Assembly (NCBI GenBank): GCA_036844705.1
Contig: DAIUFH010000014.1
Location: 1-36,807 of the forward strand
Length of the DNA stretch: 36,807 bases
Direction of reading: 5' to 3'
Origin: DAIUFH01 sp036844705
GTDB lineage: Bacteria > Bacillota > Clostridia > Tissierellales > Tissierellaceae
Part shown: one piece after another, positions 1 to 7,932 of the stretch
How positions within the stretch are numbered: position 1 is the first letter of the stretch
Layout of the letters: the number at the start of each line of letters is the position of its first letter
Notes under the pieces: model-generated
The model's input: only the letters and a program-made list of their open reading frames with translations
The model's database searches: none
Told to the model about the DNA's origin: nothing
Program-made: the position numbers and the translations under genes

Positions 1-30
1 AGTCGTATTTGATTAAATTTGTAGTAAAAG

Positions 31-52
31 AAATTCTACTGTGGTAGAATTT
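31..52. repeat. Perfect hairpin upstream of the ABC exporter
   Basis: A 9-bp perfect inverted repeat (arms 31-39 and 44-52, AAATTCTAC/GTAGAATTT) with a TGTG loop sits about 46 bases before the first gene. No T-tract follows, so it is a poor intrinsic terminator. It could be an operator or an mRNA 5' structure. No clear promoter hexamers are seen around it. Confidence 0.4.
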
Positions 53-98
53 AGGATAGTAGGTATTTTAAGGGATTTTATATTTAGGAGGAATAAAT

Positions 99-1022
99 TT
101 GGAGGCAATAGAGGTAACTAATTTGTCTAAGCAATTTGGTGAAATTAAAGCAGTAGATAATATTAGCTTTATTGTAGAAAAGGGTGGTATATGTGGAATA
201 CTCGGTCCAAATGGTTCTGGTAAAACTACAACTATCAAAAGTATTTGTAATTTAATAATACCAGATGATGGGGAGATTAAAATATTTAGCAATAGTAATA
301 GAAAGTCGTTAAATAGGATATCTGCCTTATTTGAAGGAACTAGAAATCTATATTGGAAGTTAACTCCTAGAGAAAATTTGAGATATTTCTGTGGTATTAG
401 GGGTATAGGAGGGAAAAATATTGAAAAGGAAATTAACTTCCTGTTAGATAGATTCAATCTAACAGATAAAAAAGATATAGCCGTCAATAATCTCTCCAGA
501 GGCATGCAACAGAAGGTAGCTATAGCCATGACCCTGATTGTAAAAACTGATATTATATTATTAGACGAACCTACTCTTGGTTTAGATGTACAAAGCCACG
601 TGGATATAAAAAATATTCTCGAAGAGATATCTAATGAATTGAATAAAACTATATTGTTAAGTACCCATGATATGAATTTAGTTCAAAGCATTTGTAAAGA
701 TGTAGTTGTGATAAATAAGGGAAAATTAGTTGCAAATGAGAGTGTAAAGAAACTTCTGGATATGTTTAAAACCAGATCATATGAAATCGAGTTGTCTGAA
801 AATATATCTAATGAAAAAATTGAAGATTTATTACAGCAAAATAACGATTTATATTTCATTAATGGAGGAACTAAAATAGAAGTTGATATAACTAATTTCC
901 AGGATGTATATAAAATAATGGAAGTATTAAAGAACTCGAACATTCCTATAAAAGAGATAAAACAAAAGGATGTCAATTTTGAAAGAGTATATTTAAACCT
1001 TACAGAAGAGGAGCTGGATTAG
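99..1022 (+). CDS. ABC transporter ATP-binding protein (export type)
   Basis: This is the cytoplasmic ATPase subunit of an ABC exporter that pairs with the permease directly downstream. Visible motifs are the Walker A GPNGSGKTT (about residue 37), the signature LSRGMQQK, the Walker B IILLDEPTLGLD and the H-loop STHD. The ABC domain fills about residues 1-215. A C-terminal extension of about 90 residues resembles the accessory domain of drug, lantibiotic or Na+ exporter ATPases. The start is a TTG at 99, placed by the AGGAGG at 86-91. The stop abuts the next gene's start with no spacer, so the two are translationally coupled. The substrate cannot be read from the sequence; drug, peptide or lipid export are all possible. 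Confidence 0.9.
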   Translation: MEAIEVTNLSKQFGEIKAVDNISFIVEKGGICGILGPNGSGKTTTIKSICNLIIPDDGEIKIFSNSNRKSLNRISALFEGTRNLYWKLTPRENLRYFCGIRGIGGKNIEKEINFLLDRFNLTDKKDIAVNNLSRGMQQKVAIAMTLIVKTDIILLDEPTLGLDVQSHVDIKNILEEISNELNKTILLSTHDMNLVQSICKDVVVINKGKLVANESVKKLLDMFKTRSYEIELSENISNEKIEDLLQQNNDLYFINGGTKIEVDITNFQDVYKIMEVLKNSNIPIKEIKQKDVNFERVYLNLTEEELD

Positions 1023-1814
1023 TTGAAAAAGTACTGCTATCTCTTTAAAGTTTCAATTGAAAAAACTTTTAAAGAATTATTAAGATATAAATTCAATTCA
1101 ATATCTAATATTCTCCTTCTTTATGTAGTATTCATGGCTATGTTTTTAGGTGTTAAAAGCTTTGGGCTTGATATGGGAATATCGCCAATAGATATGGGTG
1201 ATACTCTTGAAGGATTTGTTATAGGATATTTTCTATGGTCAATAATGATGATGTCCTATGAAGGTATAGCATATGGTATAATAAATGATGCTAGCAGAGG
1301 AACACTGGAACAATTGAATATGTCAGGAATAAAGCTATCTACTATTGTAATTTTAAGAAGTATTTCAGAATTATTGACTGATTTGATAATTTCTTTTATA
1401 TTGTTATTTATAATAATGATAACTACAAAATATAGACTTCAAATTAGTTTAATATCAATTATATTGCCTATATTTCTCGGTGTATTCAGTATACTAGGAA
1501 TAGGACTTATATGCGGGGGATTAGCCCTTATATTTAAGAAGATTCAATCCTTATTAAGTATAATTCAATATTTTCTAATAGCCTTTATAATGATTAACCC
1601 TAATAACACAATCATATATAATTTAATACCTTTTAGACCTGCAGCGGATCATGTATTTCAATCAATGAGAGAGGGCATTTCGTTAACTGAATATTCCTTT
1701 TCAAACTATGGAATTTTAATAGGGAATTCGTTATTATATTTTATTATAGGACTTATGATATTTGATAAATGTGTTAACATCGCTAAATCAAAAGGTATAT
1801 TGGGACAATATTAG
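1023..1814 (+). CDS. ABC-2 type transporter permease
   Basis: A membrane protein of 263 residues with about six hydrophobic segments. The first lies near residues 28-48, after a short basic cytoplasmic N-terminus, and the last near residues 235-250. This is the usual size and layout of ABC-2 permeases. It would form the channel for the ATPase encoded immediately upstream. The start is TTG at 1023, directly after the upstream stop, with a GAGGAG site inside the end of the preceding gene. It is followed after 32 bp by galU, so the three may be one transcript. The exported substrate is unknown. Confidence 0.85.
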   Translation: MKKYCYLFKVSIEKTFKELLRYKFNSISNILLLYVVFMAMFLGVKSFGLDMGISPIDMGDTLEGFVIGYFLWSIMMMSYEGIAYGIINDASRGTLEQLNMSGIKLSTIVILRSISELLTDLIISFILLFIIMITTKYRLQISLISIILPIFLGVFSILGIGLICGGLALIFKKIQSLLSIIQYFLIAFIMINPNNTIIYNLIPFRPAADHVFQSMREGISLTEYSFSNYGILIGNSLLYFIIGLMIFDKCVNIAKSKGILGQY

Positions 1815-1846
1815 TATAATCACATTTATAGAAGGGAGATATTAAA

Positions 1847-2719
1847 ATGAAGGTACATAAAGCTATTATCCCAGCTGCAGGACTTGGGACCCGTTTTTTA
1901 CCGGCGACTAAAGCTCAGCCTAAAGAAATGCTACCTATAGTTGATAAACCTACACTTCAATATATCATTGAAGAGGCAGTTAATTCTGGGATAGAAGAGA
2001 TTTTAATTATTACTGGAAGAAATAAAAAGAGTATTGAGGATCATTTTGATAAATCTATAGAACTAGAGCTTGAATTAGAAAAAAGTGGCAAGCTTGAATT
2101 ATTAGAGGAAGTTAGAAAAATTTCCGATATGGTAAATATTCACTATATAAGACAAAAGGAACCTAAAGGACTTGGACATGCAATTCATTGTGCTAAGAGC
2201 TTTGTTTGCAATGAACCATTTGCCGTATTATTAGGTGATGATATAGTGGATAATGAAAAGCCCTGTTTAAAACAAATGCTTGAAGTTTATGATGAATACA
2301 AGACTACTATATTAGGAGTTCAGGAAGTAGCCAAAGAAGATGTTTGTAAATATGGTATAGTTGATGGAAGATTTATTGAGGATAGAGTATATAAGGTAAA
2401 GGGATTAGTCGAAAAGCCATCTGTAGAGGAAGCTCCATCTAACATAGCTATTTTGGGAAGATATATTATCAATCCGGCTATCTTTGAAATATTAGAGCAT
2501 ACAAAACCAGGAAAAGATGGAGAAATTCAATTGACCGATGCCTTAAAGGAGTTAGCTAAGGTTGAGGCAATGTATGCATACAATTTTGAAGGTAAAAGAT
2601 ACGATGTAGGAGATAAGTTAGGATTCTTAGAAGCAACAGTGGAATATGCTTTAAGAAGAGAGGATTTAAGGGATGAGTTTCTTAATTACCTAAAGCATGT
2701 CATAGACAAGGAACAATGA
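1847..2719 (+). CDS. galU: UTP--glucose-1-phosphate uridylyltransferase
   Basis: This enzyme makes UDP-glucose from UTP and glucose-1-phosphate in the cytoplasm, feeding envelope polysaccharide and glycolipid synthesis. The N-terminal nucleotidyltransferase signature reads IIPAAGLGTRFLPATKAQPKEM (written here in part), followed by the Asp-containing LLGDDIV stretch and VEKP further on, all typical of GalU. At 290 residues it has the normal family length. The start ATG at 1847 follows an AGAAGGGAGA site. It lies 32 bp behind the ABC exporter genes, which may serve the envelope, but that link is only positional. No intrinsic terminator is evident after it. Confidence 0.96.
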   Translation: MKVHKAIIPAAGLGTRFLPATKAQPKEMLPIVDKPTLQYIIEEAVNSGIEEILIITGRNKKSIEDHFDKSIELELELEKSGKLELLEEVRKISDMVNIHYIRQKEPKGLGHAIHCAKSFVCNEPFAVLLGDDIVDNEKPCLKQMLEVYDEYKTTILGVQEVAKEDVCKYGIVDGRFIEDRVYKVKGLVEKPSVEEAPSNIAILGRYIINPAIFEILEHTKPGKDGEIQLTDALKELAKVEAMYAYNFEGKRYDVGDKLGFLEATVEYALRREDLRDEFLNYLKHVIDKEQ

Positions 2720-2750
2720 GTTCAATATTGATTTAAGATTACTTGAACTT

Positions 2751-2825
2751 AATGTTAATGTTTAACTTCAATATATAATATCTGTAAAACTTAACATATG
2801 TGGATTAATGTTAGACATTAACATT
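2751..2825. promoter_or_regulatory. Cluster of ATGTTAA/TTAACAT half-sites before the chromate-type transporter
   Basis: Sixteen-base arms at 2751-2766 and 2810-2825 form an inverted repeat with one mismatch (AATGTTAATGTTTAAC against GTTAGACATTAACATT). A further TTAACAT lies at 2791-2797. The copies run in both orientations within 75 bp, just upstream of the ATG at 2872. This is typical of a multi-site operator, but no regulator gene is adjacent and the binding protein is unknown. Confidence 0.4.
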
Positions 2826-2871
2826 ATGATTCATTAGTAATAATCAGTGTGTATTAGACAGGAGAAATTGA

Positions 2872-3441
2872 ATGAATAACTTGAATAAAAAAACTCCACA
2901 AATGATGTGGGAAATTTTCAGTGTATATTTTAAATCGATGTTATTTGCATTTACAGGTGGTAGTGTAACTCTACCAATTCTACAACAGCAATTGGATGAT
3001 AGATATCATCTAATTGATAAAGATAAAGTATTAGAATATTTTGCAGTAGGTCAGGCAATGCCCGGTGTAGTATCTCTAAATGCAGGATTGATGATAGGGA
3101 GTGACATTTGTGGTTGGGCAGGTGCACTTGCCGCTGCTCTTGGAACAGTATTGCCTGCATTTTTTGGCATGCTTTTAGTAACATTAACATATTCCTATCT
3201 CAATGGTTTGGATTGGATAAAGGGAGCAATTGAGGGAGTCAGAGCGGCATCTGTTGCAATTATAATGACCAATGCAATAAATATAGCTAAAAGAGGAAAA
3301 TCCAAGTGGGAGTTCATATTGATGGTATTTTCTTTTATAGCTGTTCTTTTTTTGAATTGGGGTATATTGACGGTTATCCTTCTTAATGGATTTATAGGCA
3401 TTTCACGAGTTGTGTACAAAAATCATAGGAGGGTTAATTAA
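2872..3441 (+). CDS. chrA: Chromate transporter family protein, first half
   Basis: A half-length CHR-family membrane protein (189 residues) with the family hallmarks FTGGSVTLP near residue 28 and GQAMPGVVSLNAGLMIG near residue 60. About five to six hydrophobic segments follow. Full-length ChrA proteins are fused doubles of this domain; Bacillota often carry two short proteins that act as a pair. The ATG at 2872 follows an AGGAGA site. Its stop overlaps the next start by one base (TAATG). The true substrate in many anaerobes is untested: chromate, sulfate or another oxyanion. Confidence 0.88.
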   Translation: MNNLNKKTPQMMWEIFSVYFKSMLFAFTGGSVTLPILQQQLDDRYHLIDKDKVLEYFAVGQAMPGVVSLNAGLMIGSDICGWAGALAAALGTVLPAFFGMLLVTLTYSYLNGLDWIKGAIEGVRAASVAIIMTNAINIAKRGKSKWEFILMVFSFIAVLFLNWGILTVILLNGFIGISRVVYKNHRRVN

Positions 3442-3998
3442 TGTATACTAAATTATTTTTTATGTTTGTAAAGATCGGATTTCTTAGTTTTGGTGGTGGA
3501 TATCCCATGATGGGTTTAATATATGAAGAAGGACAGAGATTGTTAAATCTTACTTCCGGAGAATTTGCCGATATGCTAGCTCTTGAATTGCTTTCATCAG
3601 GACCTGTTGCCATTAACGGAGCTACTTATATAGGTTATATAAAGGGTGGAATAATTGGTTCTATTATTTCAACAATTGGTGTTTGTGTACCATCTTTAAT
3701 ATTAGTAAGTATTGTATATTTCTTTTTATCAAAATTTTATGAGAATCCATATATTCAAGGATTTCTAACTGCAATTAAAATTTCTTGTGCTGGAATATTA
3801 TTAGCTACTGCATTGAATTTAGCTAGAGGGATTTTTTTCCTTGAATCAGGAAATATAGTTGATTTGCTAAATATAAAAAATATTCAGTGGGGTGGGATAT
3901 TAATATGGGTTATAGGATTAGTATCTTTAGTAAAGTATAAGGTAAATGCAATTCACTTTATTTTGGTAGCAGCTGTTTTAGGTGCAATATTGTTTTAG
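3441..3998 (+). CDS. chrA: Chromate transporter family protein, second half
   Basis: The second half-length CHR protein (185 residues), with the diagnostic SFGGGYPMMGLIYEE near residue 16 and LLSSGPVAINGATYIGY near residues 50-66. Several membrane segments follow. Its ATG overlaps the stop of the first half, with the AGGAGGG ribosome site lying inside the upstream gene, so the pair is almost certainly co-translated and heterodimeric. It is closely paired in length with its partner, consistent with a duplicated and diverged short-chain CHR pair. The next gene lies 282 bp away. Confidence 0.88.
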   Translation: MYTKLFFMFVKIGFLSFGGGYPMMGLIYEEGQRLLNLTSGEFADMLALELLSSGPVAINGATYIGYIKGGIIGSIISTIGVCVPSLILVSIVYFFLSKFYENPYIQGFLTAIKISCAGILLATALNLARGIFFLESGNIVDLLNIKNIQWGGILIWVIGLVSLVKYKVNAIHFILVAAVLGAILF

Positions 3999-4280
3999 TA
4001 AGAATCCACATATAATATATATAAATGTGACTAATTCTTTCATTCTAAACTATTAGATTAATCTATTTTACTTTAGAAATATTAAATGTTAAACTAATAA
4101 CAAACAATGATAAAAGTTTGGAAATCATTTGGAATCCATTGCTTGAAGGTATTGAAATCAAAGTTGAATAAACAAGTGATATTGATTATAACAATTATTT
4201 AAATAGGGGAGGAGACTCCTCTATTAGATTTAGTACATTTTTTTTATAATTTAATATTAAATATAAAGTAGGTGCATAAA
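3999..4280. other. Intergenic gap with a G-rich hairpin
   Basis: No supported gene lies here. A 10-bp stem (arms 4202-4211 and 4216-4225, one G-T pair, GAGA loop) is followed after about 13 bases by an eight-to-nine-T run at about 4237-4245. It could be a terminator for the chromate genes or an attenuator ahead of the reductase. TATAAT occurs at 4245-4250 without a good -35. A weaker dyad (CACAT/ATGTG) spans about 4006-4028. Confidence 0.45.
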
Positions 4281-5429
4281 ATGATTAAACTTCCTGATAA
4301 TTTTGAAACATTCGATGAAAAGAGAAAAAAAGGTTTTATCGAATTGATGAAGGAAAAAGAAAAGGGCAAAAAAGTTGTGGGAATATTTTGTACTTATACA
4401 CCTGTGGAATTAATATTGGCTGCAGGAGCTGTGTCTGTTAGTTTATGCGGTAACAGTGAACTTGGAATTTCAGAAGCGGAGGCTATTCTTCCTAAAACAC
4501 TATGTCCACTTATAAAATCAAGTTTTGGACTAGCTATATCAGATAAATGTCCATATTTCTATTTTTCTGACATGATTTTAGCTGAAACAACCTGTGATGG
4601 GAAAAAGAAAATGTATGAACTTCTTAATGAAATAAAACCGGTGCATGTTATGCATCTGCCTCAAGGGCAAAATGGTCCACTTGCTGTTTTGGCATGGAAG
4701 GAGCAAATAAAGCAGACAGCTAAATATATCGGAGATTTTTTTAATACTGAAATAACAGAAGAAAAGCTTCACAATGCAATTGTTGAGCGAAACAGAATAC
4801 GCAAAGCAAAATTAAAGGCCTATGAAGTAACAAAATTAGTGCCATCACCGGTATCTGGCTATGAACTTAGCAGCGTTATTGAAGCAACGGATTTTCATTT
4901 TACAGATGATGATGTTGTTGAATATTTAGAATCAAAGACAAAAGAGTTTTTATCAATGTATAAACCACAAGATTCCAATAAAAAACGTAGACCTAGACTT
5001 ATGTTAACTGGATGCCCTCATACAGGGGTTCGTGATAAAATCATTAATAAGGTGGAAGCTTTAGGAGCGGATATAGTTGTGTTAGATAGTTGTGCAGGTC
5101 CTAGAACACAGCGTATGCTTGTGGATGAAACCAAAGATCCTTACGAGGCATTAGCAGAAAAATACTTGAAAATCAATTGTTCTGTTATGACACCAAATGA
5201 TGGTCGTTTCGAAGATATGAAATCTATAATTGAAGAATATAAAGTAGATGGTGTTATTGAAATGGTACTTTTTGCGTGTCATACGTTTGCCATTGAAGCC
5301 CATAAAACTAAAAAGTATATTTCAGAGGAATTAGGACTTCCTTATATTCGTATTAACACTGATTTTTCTTCATCTGATAGTGCTCAGATCCAAACAAGAT
5401 TAGAAGCATTTTTAGAGATGATATCTTAG
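4281..5429 (+). CDS. yjiM: Double-cubane-cluster-containing anaerobic reductase (YjiM/2-hydroxyacyl-CoA dehydratase family)
   Basis: The product belongs to the HgdB/FldC/BadDE-like family and closely resembles the YjiM/DCCP branch, whose studied member carries an [8Fe-9S] double-cubane cluster and performs low-potential reductions. Family-typical stretches include LPKTLCPLIKSSFG, DKCPYFYFSDMI, ETTCDGKKKMYELL, LTGCPHTG and LFACHTFAIE. Conserved cysteines lie at about residues 37, 56, 75, 90 and 105, with others later. I use the ATG at 4281 because AGTAGGTG (4267-4274) is well spaced from it; an in-frame GTG at 4272 lies inside that site. At 382 residues the length is normal. The activating ATPase gene follows 18 bp downstream. 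The physiological substrate is unknown. Confidence 0.92.
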   Translation: MIKLPDNFETFDEKRKKGFIELMKEKEKGKKVVGIFCTYTPVELILAAGAVSVSLCGNSELGISEAEAILPKTLCPLIKSSFGLAISDKCPYFYFSDMILAETTCDGKKKMYELLNEIKPVHVMHLPQGQNGPLAVLAWKEQIKQTAKYIGDFFNTEITEEKLHNAIVERNRIRKAKLKAYEVTKLVPSPVSGYELSSVIEATDFHFTDDDVVEYLESKTKEFLSMYKPQDSNKKRRPRLMLTGCPHTGVRDKIINKVEALGADIVVLDSCAGPRTQRMLVDETKDPYEALAEKYLKINCSVMTPNDGRFEDMKSIIEEYKVDGVIEMVLFACHTFAIEAHKTKKYISEELGLPYIRINTDFSSSDSAQIQTRLEAFLEMIS

Positions 5430-5447
5430 TTAGAGAGGATTTTTAAA

Positions 5448-6215
5448 ATGTTTTTTGTCGGTATTGATATTGGCTCAACTGCCAGCAAAGTTGCTGTTAG
5501 AGGGCAGAAGGAATTAGAATTTGTATTACCAACTGGTTGGAATAGTAAGGAAACAGCATTTCAAATTCAGAAAAAACTATTTGATGAATACAAAATTGAT
5601 GTAAATTCAGATGAAGTTAAAACCATATCTACTGGTTATGGTCGTGTTTGTGTTCCTTATGCTGATGAAACAGTTACTGAAATTACTTGCCATGCAAAAG
5701 GTGTTCAAGTCATGTATGATATAAAATACTGTACAATTATTGATGTAGGAGGACAAGACACGAAAATTATATCTATTAAAGATGGAAAAGTTGATGACTT
5801 TATGATGAATGATAAATGTTCTGCTGGAACAGGAAAATTTTTAGAAATCATGTGCAATCGTCTTGGTCTTACAATTGATGAACTCTTTACATATGCAAAT
5901 AATGGGAAAGTGCTTCAAATAAGTTCCATGTGTACTGTATTCGCAGAATCTGAAATCATAGGGCTTATGGGAGATGGCAATAGTAGAGAAGATATCGCTG
6001 CTGGTGTTGTGGATTCTGTTTCAACAAAAGTAAAACAGTTAGCAACTAGTCATGGACTTAGAGACAAGATAATTCTTACGGGGGGATTAAGTGTCAATCC
6101 AATTTTTGTTAGAATATTATCAGAGCATTTAGGACAATCTATAATAGCTAATAAAAAAGGTCGTTTCGCTGGTGCGATTGGTGCAGCAGCCATCGCCCAA
6201 AAGAAATTTTCATAA
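5448..6215 (+). CDS. yjiL: Acyl-CoA dehydratase activase / DCCP reductase ATPase (BadF/BadG/BcrA/BcrD family)
   Basis: This is the ATP-driven electron-donating activator of the preceding reductase. The ASKHA-fold ATPase motifs are visible: GIDIGSTASK at the N-terminus (phosphate-1), DVGGQDTK near residue 99 and LTGGLSVNP near the C-terminus. Cys124 (NDKCSAGTG) and Cys162 (SSMCTVFAESE) are the pair that in the homodimer hold one [4Fe-4S] cluster between subunits. At 255 residues it matches HgdC-type activators. It follows the reductase by 18 bp with a GAGAGGA site, so the two form a two-gene unit. Known family members hydrolyse ATP to push an electron to the partner's cluster. Confidence 0.92.
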   Translation: MFFVGIDIGSTASKVAVRGQKELEFVLPTGWNSKETAFQIQKKLFDEYKIDVNSDEVKTISTGYGRVCVPYADETVTEITCHAKGVQVMYDIKYCTIIDVGGQDTKIISIKDGKVDDFMMNDKCSAGTGKFLEIMCNRLGLTIDELFTYANNGKVLQISSMCTVFAESEIIGLMGDGNSREDIAAGVVDSVSTKVKQLATSHGLRDKIILTGGLSVNPIFVRILSEHLGQSIIANKKGRFAGAIGAAAIAQKKFS

Positions 6216-6258
6216 GTAAATATGATAAAATCTAAATAAAATAATTTTAAAGTTTAAT

Positions 6259-6287
6259 TTGACAATTGAGGATATTTTGCATATAAT
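6259..6287 (+). promoter_or_regulatory. Consensus sigma-A promoter for the proline T-box transcript
   Basis: TTGACA at 6259-6264 and TATAAT at 6282-6287, separated by exactly 17 bases: a perfect vegetative promoter. Transcription would begin near 6294, just before the T-box stem I. The strength fits a gene controlled downstream by attenuation rather than at initiation. Confidence 0.85.
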
Positions 6288-6310
6288 GATAGGAAATATA
6301 TATTTTTTAG

Positions 6311-6540
6311 CAATGATAAGGAATAGTAAAGAGAAATATGCTAACAGGAAGGAAGATTCACCGACTGAGAGATCTTCTGAGATAAGTTCTTTTGAACCAG
6401 CCCTTTGAGCTGCAAATGATAAATTTGTCCGTTAACCAACGTTACTGGTTTCAAGTGGATTAATTAAGATGTTTTATGATTAATCAAATTGGGTGGCACC
6501 GCGATATACCTTCGTCCCTTCTAGGGAATGGAGGTTTTTT
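6311..6540 (+). promoter_or_regulatory. T-box riboswitch with Pro (CCA) specifier
   Basis: Stem I can be drawn directly. The lower stem is AAGG (6318-6321) with CCTT (6402-6405), and the specifier-loop AGTA (6325-6328) faces GAA (6394-6396). The upper stem is AAGAGAA (6329-6335) with TTCTTTT (6387-6393). The triplet after GAA is CCA (6397-6399), followed by G, the same arrangement as in the second T-box of this window. The T-box core GGTGGCACCGCG is at 6491-6502. A terminator stem spans about 6508-6534 (ACCTTCGTCCC with GGGAATGGAGGT), ending in a T-run. Uncharged tRNA-Pro is therefore the predicted effector. The T-box identity is certain; the specifier is well supported by two independent pairings. 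Confidence 0.9.
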
Positions 6541-6564
6541 TTATTTTATAGGAGGTATTTTATT

Positions 6565-7614
6565 ATGTTAAATTCTATAGCATTTATAAATAATGATAAT
6601 GTAATAACAAAAGAGGCGATAAAAGATAAGCATGTTTCTGATGACTTTTATTCTACAACAAATAATACTACCTTAGTATATTATAATAATAATTGGCTTG
6701 AGGTACGGAATCAAAGAATGGATGCCTTAATCGTAATAGATGAGACTGGAGCATCATGTAGAAAATTGAGGGATATAAAGAAGGGTGACAAAATAGTTTG
6801 TGGTGATTTGGGAATTAAGGTAATAAATGAAAGTGAAAAGGCTCACGAGCAAAAGGGTTTTAGCTTTATGGACAATAGATTTTCTTCTGAAAGAAGAAAT
6901 GATATGCAAATTAAGAAATTAGCTTATGAGCTAGTCTATAATAAAAAGAAATTAACTATAGTAGCTGGACCTGTGGTAGTTCATACCGGGGGTGATCAAT
7001 ATCTGGCTGAATTAATTAGAAATGATTATATCTCAAGTCTTTTAACAGGGAATGCTTTAGCTGTCCATGATATTGAAAAAAATTTGTATCAAACTTCTTT
7101 AGGTGTTTGTAGCAAAACTGGTGTAGTTACTAAAAATGGATATAGAAATCACATGAGGGCAATCAATCATATATATAAATATGGCTCGATTAAAAAAGCA
7201 GTCGAAGGAGATGGATTAAAATCCGGAATCCTATATGAGTGTGTAAAAAATGACATTCCATTTGTACTAGCTGGAAGTCTAAGAGATGATGGACCTCTGC
7301 CAGATACTATTACTGATATGATAGAAGCTCAGAAGGCTTACAGCGATATACTTTGTGATGCTGAAATAGTACTTGTTCTAGGCACAATGCTTCATGGAAT
7401 TGCATCTGGGAACATGCTTCCAGCTAAATGTAAGATGATTTGCGTCGATATCAATTCAGCAGTAGTCACTAAGCTTAGTGATAGAGGTAGTAGCCAGACA
7501 ATAGGTATAGTAACAGATGTAGGATTATTTGTAAATTTGTTAGTTAATGAAATTAAAGAGTTGGAAAGTAAACAGATTAGTGTATATGAGAATTTGAAAA
7601 TGTCAGGTGCTTAA
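6565..7614 (+). CDS. Ornithine cyclodeaminase, TIGR00300 (LOR/SDH) family
   Basis: The protein matches the TIGR00300 family (archaeal-type ornithine cyclodeaminase and the C-terminal part of cyanobacterial AgrE/ArgZ), which converts ornithine to proline plus ammonia using NAD. Recognisable blocks are GPVVVHTGG (about residues 135-143), LTGNALAVHDIE (160-171), FVLAGSLRDDGPLPD (233-247) and VTKLSDRGSSQTIGIVTDVG (301-320). The start is the ATG at 6565 after AGGAGG (6550-6555). An upstream in-frame start at 6493 falls inside the T-box and is rejected. At 349 residues it is shorter than the roughly 400 usual in the family, the N-terminal region being reduced. A Pro-specific T-box leader independently supports a proline-forming role. 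Confidence 0.88.
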   Translation: MLNSIAFINNDNVITKEAIKDKHVSDDFYSTTNNTTLVYYNNNWLEVRNQRMDALIVIDETGASCRKLRDIKKGDKIVCGDLGIKVINESEKAHEQKGFSFMDNRFSSERRNDMQIKKLAYELVYNKKKLTIVAGPVVVHTGGDQYLAELIRNDYISSLLTGNALAVHDIEKNLYQTSLGVCSKTGVVTKNGYRNHMRAINHIYKYGSIKKAVEGDGLKSGILYECVKNDIPFVLAGSLRDDGPLPDTITDMIEAQKAYSDILCDAEIVLVLGTMLHGIASGNMLPAKCKMICVDINSAVVTKLSDRGSSQTIGIVTDVGLFVNLLVNEIKELESKQISVYENLKMSGA

Positions 7615-7620
7615 AAAGAC

Positions 7621-7668
7621 TTGACATTTTTTTAAAAGTATTGTAGAGTATTTTGAAATACTACAATA
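7621..7668 (+). promoter_or_regulatory. Promoter and overlapping dyad for the serine operon
   Basis: TTGACA at 7621-7626 and TAGAGT at 7644-7649 with a 17-base spacer, beginning only six bases after the upstream stop codon. An inverted repeat, TATTGTAG..TATTT / AAATACTACAATA (7639-7668, with a two-base bulge), covers the -10 and the likely start point. It may be an operator, or the 3' hairpin of the upstream message. No T-run follows it. Confidence 0.6.
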
Positions 7669-7677
7669 AAGTGATGA

Positions 7678-7896
7678 AGAAAAAAAGTAATTGGTAATTA
7701 TCTTTTAGAGAGCAAATGGTTGGTGAAAATTTGTATGATAATCCAATGAATCCGTTTCTGAGCTATTTATGAAAAAGTAAACCGTATATCCTGCGTTATA
7801 GGATTCGAGTGAACAGAAGATTTAAGCTGTTAATTTGGGTGGCAACGCGGTAGATAACTCTCGTCCCTTATATTTTATAAGGTGCGGGAGTTTTTT
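7678..7896 (+). promoter_or_regulatory. T-box riboswitch with Ser (TCC) specifier
   Basis: Stem I base AGAAA (7678-7682) pairs with TTTCT (7755-7759). AGTA (7686-7689) faces GAA (7748-7750). The stem above is ATTGG (7690-7694) with CCAAT (7743-7747). The specifier triplet is TCC (7751-7753), a serine codon. The T-box core GGGTGGCAACGCGG lies at 7837-7850. The terminator is AACTCTCG (7856-7863) with CGGGAGTT (7885-7892), then a T-run. Uncharged tRNA-Ser should permit readthrough into the serine biosynthesis genes, which is exactly what follows. Confidence 0.93.
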
Positions 7897-7932
7897 ATTT
7901 GCTAATGAAACAAGACAAAAGGAGGAATTATA

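Noticed and set aside
4049..4171. A 40-codon open frame in the gap before the reductase, ending with a plausible protein-like stretch (NPLLEGIEIKVE)
   Set aside because: It has no ATG, GTG or TTG with a ribosome site at its beginning; it could be a gene remnant but cannot be supported.
6493..6564. Upstream in-frame start for the ornithine cyclodeaminase
   Set aside because: The extension translates the T-box core and terminator, and AGGAGG is placed for the ATG at 6565.
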